From Motacilla alba alba (lineage: Eukaryota > Chordata > Aves > Passeriformes > Motacillidae), in contig NC_052016.1 of the NCBI RefSeq assembly GCF_015832195.1, positions 32,013,129 to 32,077,128 on the forward strand: 64,000 nucleotides of DNA. The letters are read 5' to 3'. The notes under the pieces are model-generated. The model had not been told where the DNA came from, ran no database searches, and saw only the letters and a program-made list of their open reading frames with translations. How positions within the stretch are numbered: position 1 is the first letter of the stretch; every line of letters starts with the position of its first letter. Made by a program: the position numbers and the translations under genes. Of this stretch, positions 10,091 through 22,481 are shown in pieces.

Positions 10091-10284
10091 TGGCACGGAA
10101 TCTGGTCCCCATCGGCCTGCATCTTTCCACAACCACTACATCTGCACCCTCGGCAAAACCTCTTTGGAAGACACTTAAAACCAGGATATCTATCCAGTAT
10201 GGCAGCAGAAACCGAGGGTGCAGGGGGTGGTGGTGAAGTTTGCAACCCACTCTACATATTCCACTTATTCTTATGATGGGACCC

Positions 10285-10752
10285 CAGCATGAAAATGGAC
10301 CTGTTGCTGTGAGTCCAGAGAAAGGCCATGAGGATTGTCAGAGGGCTGGAGCACCTCTCCTATGAAAACAGGCTGAGAGTGTCAGAGTTGTTCAGCCTTG
10401 AGAAGAGAAGGCTCCATGAGACCTTGCCGTGGTATTCCAGTACCTAAAAGGGGCTGACAAGAGCTGGAGAAGGGCTTTTTGTAAGAGTGTGTAGTGATAG
10501 GACAAGGAACAATGGTCTTACATTGAAAGAGGGTAGATTTAGATTGTATACAAGGAAGAAATTCTTCACTATAAGAGTAGCGAGGCATTTAGAGAAACTG
10601 TGGATATCCCATCCCTGGAAATGTTCAGTGCCAGATTGGATGGGATTTGAGCAACCTGATCTAGTGGAAGGTGCCCTGCCCATAGCAGGGGATTTGAAAC
10701 CAGATGGTCTTTAGGGTCCCTTCCAACCCAAGCCATCCTATTATTCTACTTT
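10285..10752 (+). mobile_element. CR1 LINE 3' fragment (truncated, decayed)
   Basis: This is the 3' end of a CR1 LINE in plus orientation. It starts at a decayed GGACCTGTTG...GAGTCCAGAGAAAGGCCATGAGG block and continues through GAGGGCTGGAGCACCTCTCC, GAAGAAATTCTTCACT, CCATCCCTGGAAATG and TTTAGGGTCCCTTCCAACCC to a degenerate ATTATTCTACTTT terminal repeat. Each block corresponds to the end of CR1 ORF2 and its 3' UTR. It is severely 5'-truncated, carries stops and small deletions (for example the HWN...LP region is shortened), and cannot encode protein. Insertion is antisense to LSAMP. Confidence 0.9.
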
Positions 10753-12799
10753 CCCACACAGATACTCCCCCTTCTGTCTCCACTCCCTCCAGCTCCTTTA
10801 TGTAACACCAGCAGCACCCTTGAAGGGGCCCATTAGAAAAGGGGAATGGAGACTGTGCCATGACACATAAGCCTTGCTCAAGAAGCAAATGAGGGCAGAT
10901 GTGTAAGTAAACACATAAGTTTACCAGAGGCATGCCTCCAAATGTGTGCACCATGATAATCACCAGCCAAAACTGAACCTATTACTTTTGAGATTCCCAG
11001 CACAGACCTTCAAAAAGGACCATTTGAGATGCAAGCAGACAGCAGATACATTCCTAAAGGAAAAAAAAAAATCATCCTCCCATCTATATGTTTCACATAC
11101 ACATTTGCCAATCTCATAATCTGAGTAAACCAAAATGAAGGCAGAAGAAGAGACAGTGGGTGCCAGTTTTCCTCTTATTTACATTAACAAGACTCCAGAG
11201 CTTGACATATCTGCAGTTTGCTGATGGAAGAGAGCCAACAGAGAAGGTTCAAAGGGCATCAGAGAGCTGCTGGCTCTTAATTTGCTTTGGGGAATCTGCC
11301 CTTGGGATCCTGCTGGGGAGTGCAAGGTAAAATCTGGCGTTAGAGGGTAATTGGTCCCTATGAGTTTCTGAATGGAAGAGAAGCCAGAAAGCAGCATGGG
11401 ATGGGCTTGGAAAACTTGTCTGTGCTGGGAAGAAAGGAGTGATGATAAACCAAGTACAGCCAGCCTGCTGTTTTTCCAGGCACTGTCCACTTTGAGAAGC
11501 TCTGGCCTCAATGTTGTTGATAAGCTGACTCACAGTGAAGGCTGGAGTTCTGCTTCTTGAGCAAAAAATAGGATCAAAAATGAGGGGGGGAAGAACAAAC
11601 CCCACCTCCAAAGCAGAAGGCACAAGGGAAAGAGGATGTGCATCATGCAGGTGCCTCTATCATCTCACTCCCTGGGGCCTGTGGGGGTCTTAGGGTTTGT
11701 GCTTGCCAGCTGCTCTGCAGGAAGCAATTTTTCCTAGTCTGTTGACTCTCTTGCCAGGGCTTCAGAAGATGAAATCTTTATTATCATGAAGGCTTAAAAG
11801 GGAGGAATACTGTTAATTCCATTTTCAAGGTCATACTTTGAAAGTTATTAATTTCTTTCTTCCCGGGCTTTGCACTCTACTCTGAGGCTTTAGGGATTAC
11901 CAGCTTCTACTTACCAGGGTTCATTTGGGGCTTTTCTTCTTATTTCTTTCCTGTTCCTCCCTCCTCCTCTTAGAAGGGGACACTTTTTTTTCTTCCCTGT
12001 TCTCAGTGTTGAAACTATTTTGCTCATTGTCTGCTCATTCCCCATTGTCACTACCAGTTCTACTCCTGTAATTAAAACTTGACTGTGACTGCAGTGGCAC
12101 TAGGCTGGCTTTCCTAGAGGTGCAAGTACCACTGTGTAAGCTGGGGAGGATGCCCTCCAGCAACTCTCCAACAAGATTAAGGAAATGTCTCTGGTGTCTA
12201 TCAATCTTTGCACTTCTTAATGTATTTCAGAATTTGCTCATGCTGTTTTAGCACTGAACAGTTCTTCCCCATGTTTTGGAGCTCATTCATGGTGTATGAA
12301 GTACTCATCTATTATACCTCATGTCTTAGAGGAATGAAGATTCATTCTGTAATGCAGCTCACCCATCCTTCCCTCAGGTCTGAAGAATATCCCTGAAATT
12401 GTATTTCTCAGTGTTTTTCTGAGAAGGTTGTGGTGCTCAAGAGCTGTCTGCTTACACCATTTATCCTGGAGCTGGTTTACAGTAATCCTAGTCTAAAATT
12501 GAAGGGTTATCCTGACCAGTGAGGTTGGTGGTAGATAGAACACCACTTTTGTTTCAAGGTTACACAGATCTTTCATCATCAGATCTGTCTTGTGTATATA
12601 AAAAGTTTCAATGTTTTCTCATAGCTGAAGAAAATTTCTCCTGCCCTTTTCATTTCCCTAGCAACTGAAGGTTTATTTTAAAAAAATCAACCACTCCCCA
12701 AACCTCACCTTCCCCAGCGACTGATACAAAATCAGATACTTAAAACTGTATTGTCTTCAAATCACACATTAAAGACTCTCATTCTACAAGCAAAGAATA

Positions 12800-12823
12800 A
12801 AACAAACAAACAAACAAACAAAC
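12800..12823 (+). repeat. (AAAC)6 microsatellite
   Basis: Six perfect AAAC units within LSAMP intron 6. Confidence 0.95.
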
Positions 12824-15800
12824 CACATAGCAAATACTTTTTCAGGAGTCATTACGGGGAAGATCTGAGCCTTTTCTGCTTTTTGCTTTCCAAGGATAAA
12901 GCAATCCCTCTCCTGCCCATCTCTCAAGCACATGTGCAGGGCACAGCACACCAAAGGTGATGCCAAGCACATTACCCAGTGTCTCAATAGAGGACAAACA
13001 GTATATAGCTCCCCTCACCCAGAGCACGCACAGCCCTAGGAAGCAGGTTTGCTAATTGGAGGCTCTGGAACCTCTTGAAAAATTAATATTTTCATCAGTT
13101 TCATGTCTGTCTGTTTACTCACTTCATCCCTGCTATGGTTTTCTACAAGCTTTACTGGATATATGGCATAGGAGAGATTTGAGTGGCTGTGGACAGAAAT
13201 GAAGAGGCAGGGGACATGCATAGGGGTGACTGGAGTAGAAAAACAACTTAATTGGGGTGGAGACTGGCTAGCATGCTTGAGGTTACTCTGGTACTGAAAT
13301 CCAGTCCTACTGCAGCCTCTGTTCTCCCTATCTTTCTCTAATACTGCCGAGAAGTGTCCTCCCAGCCTGTCTGGGAGATCTTCTTAGGGATGTCACTCTC
13401 AGTATTTCAGTGAATTAGAGATGTCATGACACTCAAACTGGGCTCAGGCACTGGTATATGTCTCTAAAATGTGGGGTCTAAGTAAATATTACCTTGTGTT
13501 CCTTGTAGTTCTCATCAAAATACGGAAGTGTCTTTGTGTGTGCAATCCCAGAGTGAAACTCCTGGTCACCTTAACACCCTAACAGTGCAAGCATAGCTTT
13601 AATACCTGGCCCAGGCCTGGGAAAAAGCCAGAGCAGGAGGCCATTGTGGCTTCCCACAGCCCATTCCCAGACCAGTATTAAAAAGGGAAAGTTAATACAG
13701 CTTACACAGGCTGCTGAGCAGGCCTTCAGCTGGATGAGTAGGAGCAATGGGAAAGATGCAGGAAGCTATTCCTGTTCCTCATTAGATGTTCTTGGGTGCT
13801 TAGAGATTGCTCAGTGCATGTGGGCTGTGCCTCTGAGCACAGGGTGAGTACGGTGACGTGGCTGGGCAGTGTCACCAAGATCCAGTGTGCCTGTGTGGCT
13901 GCAACACCTACCGGAAGGGGCTGCCTGACCAGACCCTGATGAAGCCATGCTGGTCAGAGCACATCCTTCTCCAGGGCCTCATCCCATGCTCCCATGCATG
14001 CATCCACTCCCCAGGCTGCAGAGGGATATGCAGGCGATGCTGGGGAAGGACCATGCACATTGCTCCTTGCTCACCTTGCCATGAGGCCTCTCCCTTTTGC
14101 AGGGGAGCTCTGCTGACAGACCGGCTCACCCAGGGGAGGGAAGGCCTTCAAGAGCGCTCTGCTTTTCTTTCCCTGAAAGCCTGATTTCTTTGGATTGGTT
14201 GGGTTTTATCCCCATGCACACCCTCCCTCCCTCCCAAATGCCACACCTCCCTTCTCCTTTCTGGTTGTTTTTGTTTTTAGAGAGAGCGCTTAGACAGCTG
14301 TATTAATCATGCAGGCCCAGCCATGTGTAATGTGCTTTATCAACAGCAGAGCAGACACTGAATGGCAGCCGGTTCACAAGCGGGCCCAGTGCACTGCCTG
14401 AGCTGGGAAGATAAACCTTCTGCTTCCCAAACCAACTTACCGTCATGGGTTAGTGAATGGAGAGAGTGTTCACTTGGACAATAACCAGAGGGGAGGCCAG
14501 CTTGTTAAGGCAAGGTTTACACTGGAAATGGAAGGGCTAAGAGGACGAGGAGGAAGATGGAAATTACTCTTTGGTCATTTTCTCACGGGAGTTGGAGGAG
14601 TTTTTGTGTGTGTGTAAGGATTAAATCAAGACAACAGTGGCAGTTCTTCATCCTCCCCCTTGCTGCCCTCCACAGTTCCAGTCAGCCAGTCAACACAAGA
14701 AATAAGGAGAACAGGAGGGAGAGAGCAAAGATTTAAGTATACCTGCTGTGCAGTGGGGATAGGTTGTCTTCAGAGTCTCTGAAGGGGGAAGGTTCAGTTG
14801 GCGACTTCAGAAGCTCACCTGACATGCAGATGGTATCAGGCTATGAGTGTCCTCCAGGCTGGGGATATTTGCCTCAGGAGGGTTAGAGCCTGCCCCAGCT
14901 CTGCTCTGCAGGGTACTCTGTCCATTTTTCAACGCTAACGCTATCACTGTGCCTATCAGACAACTGATTTTCCACGGCAGTCACTCTTCCATGGGTTTCT
15001 GCAGTGCAGTTATGTGTCTTGTCCCCCACTGGATCCATCCAAGCTCCACTCTCCCACCTGACTGCTGTGCCCTGACCTCTGCTCTGCAGGGCTGTTCTGC
15101 ATGCATGCAAAGCCACACCAGAGACTGCACAGACCTTGAAACATCTTCCTTATCCACTGCAAGGGCTCAGCTTGGAGGAATATCTTTCTGGGACTTCCAG
15201 TCTCAGTTCCCACCCTCCGCTGCTGATCTTCACTCACTGGATCCTCCACAGCACTGTACTATGCAAATATATACAACCCAAGGCTCATTTTGGAATAAAT
15301 CAATCTAAATTAAAATAATGAACAAAAACTACAGAAACAGATCAGGCAGTAAAGCCATTTCTCTTTCTTTTCCCCTGTGTCTCTCTTTTTTCTATTCAAA
15401 AGCTTGCTTATTTTCTCTACACTTTTTTGGGGGGGGAGAGGGGTGGGAAGAAGCAGATTGGCTTTTAATTTTTTTAAGCAATCTCAACAAACAGAAGCTG
15501 TCTGTTGCTATTCAGTAAAACCCACCGAGCAATGTTGGTAGCTTGGCATCAATTCTTGGCATGTCTCTTCTCCCTAAGTTGCTGTTTTTGTCTACATTCA
15601 TACTACCTCCTTTTGGAAGACAGTATCATCACCTCTGACTTTGGTATTACTCGCTTTAAACCACACAGCCAAAATAAGATACAGTGCCATCCCTTGCCTT
15701 GTACTTATGAAATAGCACAAAACAATTACTGTGATGTTGGCTGCCTGCCCTCACCCTGCCTTGTCCTCCCTGTTCCCTTGGCCTGAAGGCCCCACAGGCT

Positions 15801-18800
15801 TGGCAACCAGTTCAGTGCCAGCTCTCAGTGCCTGCAGTGCTGGCAGGGACTGACTCTGACCCTGAGCAGCAAGACAACCTTGGTCTGTCTGAGCATCCAT
15901 CCTGCAGGGGCAATCCCTTTTGCACTCACCAAATGGACACTGAGCTCTTTGGAAAATCTGGATGGATACCACCCGTGAGAAGCAAGGAGAGCCGTGAGTT
16001 GTGCTTCCCACCCAGGGCCATGGGCATGATCAGTTGCCAGTGCCCGGGGCTCAGGCAGCTTTCAGGGAAGTGAGGCGCGCCCTGATTAGTCAGCCACACA
16101 TCACTGTGGAGTTATCAGTACAGCTGAACTATGTCCCTCAAATGCCTTAGGATTTATGGGAATACCAGACTTGACATGGTTCCAAATACAGCCTCATGTG
16201 CTTGGTCCCTATGGCCATTATTTTTCTATGGTCACTATTGTTTGTTTCTCTGTTGGGATCACAAAAATACAAGATTGCCTATTTTGGCCTGTCTATGCTG
16301 TGGCTTCCCAATTCTGCCAAACAGTTTGCTTCACAGGCCTGGATTTTCACTGACCCTTTTCTGGATCCCAAATGAGAAAGCATCCTCAGGCCTCAGTGAA
16401 GAGGGCTCCAGAGGTAGATGGGTCTTTCAGCTGGTCACATCATACTGGCAGGGCTGACTGCCTAGTCAGCAAACCTCCATAAAAAGGAGGTTTTTTTCTC
16501 AGCCTGTAGTCTCTGCTGTAACCCCCTTGCTTCTCTTCCTTAGCTTTGGTGGACTCATATGTCTACCCTTTTGCCAAAGCAGACCCTGCTGACTCAAGAG
16601 CAGCCGGCTCAGCAGAACTGGCAGGGCCATGCACTACAGAAAGCGAAAGGGGAGCAGAGATGCGTGGGAGGTGACCACTGCAACAGAAGAGCACTCTTCT
16701 GCACAGCTAGGACACCCAGAGAGAGGAAAGAGGACTGAGAGGGTATTAGAAAGAAAGCTGCTCTCTGTTTCCCACTCTGGCCATCAGACCAAAATGAACA
16801 TCTCCCCCAGCTCCCACCCACCCACCTGATGAAGGCATTAGTGACAGTACAGGCTACACAGGCTACAGCTAAATGGAGACTATCTATGATCTACAGTCAC
16901 ACAGGGTCATTCTCCGATCAGTGCATGTTTTGGCAGAAAGGCAGGACTTCTCATTCTCCTTTTCTCTCCCACTCTGCTAATTGCTAATACACTACTCCTA
17001 TAAATCTTTTGTCAACATATTCATGACTGTGACTTCATCTGATCAGGCCCCAAAGACTGACACACTTGTTGCCCTGTGGGCATGTCTGGATGTGCTGCTT
17101 TCTGAAACACCACATCCCCTTTGGGTAGCTCCCACGGCATCAAGCTAACCACCCTGAGAAAGCCCCTACTTAGCCTCTGGCAAGCCCTCATCGCAAAACT
17201 CCTATGAGGAAGACTCACAGGTTTTGAAGCCCATCAGTCTGGCCAAGCCATTCTGACATGGACATAGGTGCTAATCAAAGGGAAGGAGCTCATGTTCAAA
17301 GGGCTGAGGACGAGGGACAATGAAGGACAAAGATGGAGGTAGTGCCATATTTGTAACAGGTCCCTTTGAGGTTCAACAGTGGCTACTCTTGCCCTTCCAT
17401 TGGCAGGTGTGGTGTGAAAAACAAATTCTTTTTTTCCAGAAGAAAAATCCTTTTGAAAAAGCACCTGACGATCCAGTAAGTCCCCGGCTTTGTTACAGCC
17501 AGGTCTTGTGTCAGCCCATTACAACATGATGTTACAATGCAGACAGAAAGATGTGATGATGTGGCATCATCCCAGAAGACATTTCAAGGCATTTTGAGTG
17601 CTGGGCTGCAAAATCAGGAGAGCTGGAAAATTTATCAAGGACAACTCTGTTGAGAGCTGAATCAGCTGGGCTCCAACAGCATTTTAGGAAAGTGTCTCAT
17701 CAAATTCAAGTCCCATTTGTTTAGTTGAATGGGCTGCTTCTGAGTCTCCAGCCTGCCTGAAAGCAAGATATTTCCACAGCAGCTAGCTAATGATAGCAAT
17801 GCTTAGCAGGACTACAGCACTCTTCGTCTCAAATCACCTTCCTTTTAAATTAATGCTCAAAACCCCACAGGGCAGGGAAGTGTTACTGAGGATTAACAGA
17901 AATGAAAATTGAGGGAGAAAGAGGAAGAAGGCTGTGATTCTGGTCATTGAGGAACAGCTTAATTGAGGGCTGAGGACTACATTTCAGAACATCAGCTCAT
18001 AGGAAGAAAAAGGTCTAACAAAATTGTATGCCCAATGTTTCTTTGAAGGTGAGCAGCAAATTAAAATCAAATGTGAAAAGCACCAGCATCTGTGCTGAAG
18101 GCCCACAACAGAGAAGCTGGTAAGGGCTTTCAGAAAACAAGTGAGGCCCAGAGTATTTAAACTCTGCTTTCCCACTCTGCAAAATCCTCTTGGAGGTTCC
18201 TGGGTCACTGGAGATACACCAGCATTTGGCACCACAAATTCCTGGAGACTCCTCACAGGAGGACATCCTTCAAGACGATCTCAGGAGACCAGAGAGCAGT
18301 AAAAATATAACAGCTTCAGAGACAGAGGGGAAAGTGTTTTAAAGGATCAACTAAAGCTGTGCAGGATGGCCTTGGCAAGTTGATTAGGAGGTGTATTTGT
18401 AATGGGAATCCTGGCCTTGCTCACTAGCAGATTTTGCTTTATCATTTAGCTTAATGGGCTCCTAATTCAAAACCAGCTGTAAACGGGGCTGGCTATGAAA
18501 AAAAATTAACACTGCCTTCCTGCAGAATTTAAGGATATATAATAAAAATAATCATAAAACCAAAGAGCCCTGGGTTTTTCATCAGACAAAAATATTTGTC
18601 ATTGAAAATTCTGCTGAAAAAGAACACCTAAAATTGGAAAACTCCTCAAAACCCTACATCCAAAACAGCTTCAGCAACTTTAATTTCATATCCAAGCACA
18701 AGTTTCATTTGCAATATATAAGATAATGGTGTTTAATTGGATTTATTTTTCCACAGTAGGTTCCCAATGGCCTACTTTACTCCTTTTCTCAGCTCCTTGA

Positions 18801-18860
18801 ATGTTATTTACAAATCACTCTCTGGGATTTAATTTTAATGGTAGCTTGATTTCTACCTCC

Positions 18861-18886
18861 TTTTTTTTTTTTTTTTTTCTTTTTTT
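18861..18886. repeat. Poly-T tract (T18 with interruption)
   Basis: Eighteen T, one C, then more T. Low-complexity intronic sequence. Confidence 0.8.
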
Positions 18887-19819
18887 AGGTACTTCTCTTT
18901 AATTGTATTTGTGCATTTGCCTTTTAAATAGGCAATTGTGACTACATCCTGAGCCTGAATAAGTTGCCAAGAGCAGAGCTTGATTTGAAAACAGCAGAGT
19001 AGTTAAACGGAGCATGTGTAACACCCAGCATTTATTGTTCTTTTCATGGGAGTACCTGCAGGTGCTTTGTTCAAGCAGGTGCTCTTTTGCAAAACAACAT
19101 GGGTTCCTAATAACACTCTATCCCAAAGCTCTGTGCAGACATTAACAATTTAGGTCTCTGGGCAACTCATAAGTTGAGTGCATCCTCCTTATATGGCAGT
19201 AAAACAAAGATACTGAGGAGCTGTAGGCCAAGATTTTTTCAGTGAACACAGGGACTTGCTGCCTTATTATTGATTTAGTTTCAAACACCACTATCAAATG
19301 CTGTACCCTGCTTTCTGGACATGCCTGGTGTCTGTGCTTTTTCAGAATGAAACGATCACAACCAAGCATCAAATCTCATATGGATGTTGGGACCACGCTG
19401 TCTGCAACCAAGGCAAGAGTGGGCAACACAGAGACAGAAAAAAACCCACACAGACCCTGTTTTGCCTTCATACCTTCTTCTGTTTTGGAATAAAGCAGAC
19501 AGAAATACCTCACCATGTGCCTCTTTTCATGGTCTCTGCCTCAGATGCAGGATTATGTGACTGGAAGGCTTGGAGAGGTGGGACAAAAGCATGAGAAAAC
19601 AAAGTGTTTCACTGTGAATGATAAGATGCTCAACTAGAGCGAAAAAAATCTGGCAGTGTTTTAATTTTTAGTTGTCCACTTTTCCTTTCCACCATCTCTG
19701 GAAAATTTTAGGTTTGCTTATGCTTTTGATCCTAATCTGAACAAGTGGGCAAAGAGAGCTTAGGATGGGAATGTGTTTTAGAAGTAGTTTTGCAGGGAGA
19801 CTGAACCTCACTAAAGACT

Positions 19820-19851
19820 GTCCACACCTGGGTGAGTCCACACCTGGGTGA
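19820..19851 (+). repeat. Perfect 16-bp tandem duplication with E-boxes
   Basis: GTCCACACCTGGGTGA occurs twice head to tail with no mismatch. Each copy has a CACCTG E-box. Such a perfect pair suggests a recent duplication; function is unknown. Confidence 0.85.
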
Positions 19852-22446
19852 TAACTCAGTGTTGTTGCTCAAAGCTTGATTAAAGGCTGTTGCTATTCAG
19901 TTGATTGGTTTTTTGGAGAGGGAGGGGGGGAAAGAAGGACGAGGAAGGTGAGCAGAAACGACAAAATGACACATAAATGAGAAGGGAAAGCCCTTACTTT
20001 CCTGCATTTCTGAGCTGTTTTGCCCATGCCTAGCTCTGAGCATTTGTCAGGATGACGGAGAATGACCCAGCTAAAGAACTACTTCAACATAAAACATATA
20101 CTGACCTGGAAAAGGATTGGGGAGTGTGGGTAAAACTCGTTCTAAGGGGGGAAAAAAAACAATAAGCAACATGCAGGAGAAAAGCCACTTTTCACACCAA
20201 GCAAGCAGCAGATACAAACCTGATGGAGTTGTCCATCCCCAAATTAAATGAACTAGAGTAGGTTTCATATACAGAGCATTTTGCTAGCAACACGCCTAAT
20301 ACACATCAACATCCCCTGGGACTGGGAGTCAGAGAGAAGTGATTTGAAAAACTAAACAAATAATAGCCAAACAGCAAGAGGGATTAAGCACCTGCAGTGA
20401 AGGTAATTGGAGTTGATGGTCCATATCTTCCCTCTGACTTTCAAGACCACTCATGTCATCACTCTACAGCTCCTCTTAGCTACATCTCTGCCTGGAAGCT
20501 AGTCTTGACAGAGAGGTGAGCTGTGGAAGTCCTCCATGGGTAGTTGTTGCCTCCCCGGAACCTTTTCCACAATGGATTTCTTGCCAATGACAGCTCCCTT
20601 GAGGATCTGTGCATGGGAGCAGTTACCCTGGCAAATCCTCAAGGGTATTCTCCTTCCTTAGTTTTTGTCTTCTGAGAGGGACAGAGTTTTAGCAGACTCA
20701 TCATCTTCCAGTTTTAGGCAGAGCCTGCTGTCTTGTTTATAGGGTTTTTATAATGTGTCCTCGTTATGCGTCACAGCAGGACTTTGATATACGTCACTGC
20801 TGGCTTCACGGTTTGCTTCTTCCACAAAGGATCCCAAAAAAACTGCACAGATACTGAGGGAAACCACTATCAGAGACCTCAGTCTGTGGCTAACAGTAGT
20901 GTTAATTCTTCTGCACAGATGGTGTAGGTGATGCACAGAGCAAGGAAGCAATTTGCCCAAGGTCAAATGCTGAACTGTTGGCAGAGCCAGACACAAACCC
21001 AGGAATACAAGGTTCCCAGGCTTGACTGTCATCACTTTCTTTGCCTTCAGAGCTTGCTGGATGCCTTGTACTGACTGAGACAAACTCCTACCCATGGACT
21101 GATCCATAGGTAGACATTTAGCTGCAACAGCTCATAGGCCTGGGGCAATGAGTTATCTCCTGGTTTACCTGCTAAGATCACTGGTGATGGACACAGTGCT
21201 TGACAGGATAAATCAGTAGCCCAGTATTAGTCTCTGATCACTAGGCTCAGCTATTTGGAGGCCAGTGCTCTTTCTTCAGTATCCTTGGTGCAAAGAGTGA
21301 GTGTGTGTCTCGCTGGAGCTCATGAGGATTGAGCAGTTTGGGCCCATCCCTATGACACTGGCAGAACTCCTGCCCTCATGGTGGTAATGGAGTTGTTTGA
21401 ATACACAGCAGGCACAGCGGAGATCAAATACAAGTCTAGCCTGGATCTCTCTGTTTATGTAGCAACAGGGGACTATTGTTCTGCGAAAGCAGGCTGTTTG
21501 TGCTGACAAGACTTCCTTGTTATTTAGTTTGGTTAAATAACTCAACTCCCCTTTACCTTCTTCCTGCACAGCAGGCTGCAGGCTGCACAGCGTAAGCAGT
21601 TAAAGCAAAGCACTACTGCCTCATTATCATGCTGCTTTCTATTCAAGGACTCTGTCTCTGTTCCCCTCTCCTACTGTGTGCTGCTTTTATTGCTCCACCC
21701 TGGCTCATTAGCAGTGTCTCAGCCTTACCCCCTCTGACTGTCAGCCCAAACCACTTTCCTCTCTCCTGAGTCTTCCCATTATTGACAGCCTTGAGGAAAA
21801 CAGGGGGTGTGCACTAAGAGCCACTAAGAGGGATTTCGGCCACAGTTAAGGTTCCAAACCCCAGCAGCCACTACTGAACCAAATGCTCAGGGTACAACAA
21901 AGCGTGGGCAGAGTGGAAGGAGGGGTGTGCACACTTGTGGCAGGATGCTAACAATGACAAGCTAGAGGCTAATGGCAGCTTTTAGGAATGTGCCTTGCTG
22001 CAACCAAAACTGGGCTCCACCTGAAGCTGCTTGAGTTGGCACTGTCCTGCCAACTTCTGCTTCACCTCCATGCTTGTGATTCCCCAAGGGTGCAGAGGAT
22101 GCAGCAGGGGACCTGCTGATGTGGCAGTCTCCTATTCCTATAATTGAGCCAATTGAGCCAGCAGGACTGCATCAGGATGTGCAGCACTGTGCTGCTGTCT
22201 CCTGTTTTAGCCTATGGGATGGGCTAGCTCAGCAGGATGAAGAAGACAACTAATTTGGAAAAGCTTTTCTTTCTTTTCTCTGCTTTGCTAGAATGCACCA
22301 GGTGCTGCACCTGCTTGTGTGTGCCTGTGGAGGGGTGTGTGGGTTTGCTTCTACATCACAGAGGTGCATGCCTATGTATACATATTCACCTACACATAAA
22401 CCTATATATCTGTGTTCCTCCAGCAAATGTGTATCTGCTATGTGTT

Positions 22447-22481
22447 TATATATACATATATATATATATACACACACACAC
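22447..22481. repeat. TA/CA compound microsatellite
   Basis: An AT-alternating run (TATATACATATATATATATA) passes directly into a CA run. Confidence 0.9.

Noticed and set aside
9437..10250. Several ORFs of 127-174 codons on both strands across CpG island 2
   Set aside because: Open on both strands simultaneously, as expected in GC-rich DNA; composition is Arg/Pro/Gly/Ala without any recognisable domain.
20748..21107. 119-codon minus-strand ORF considered as a possible alternative LSAMP terminal exon
   Set aside because: It does not fit the required phase-1 join with a GPI-signal tail, whereas 3459-3556 fits exactly.
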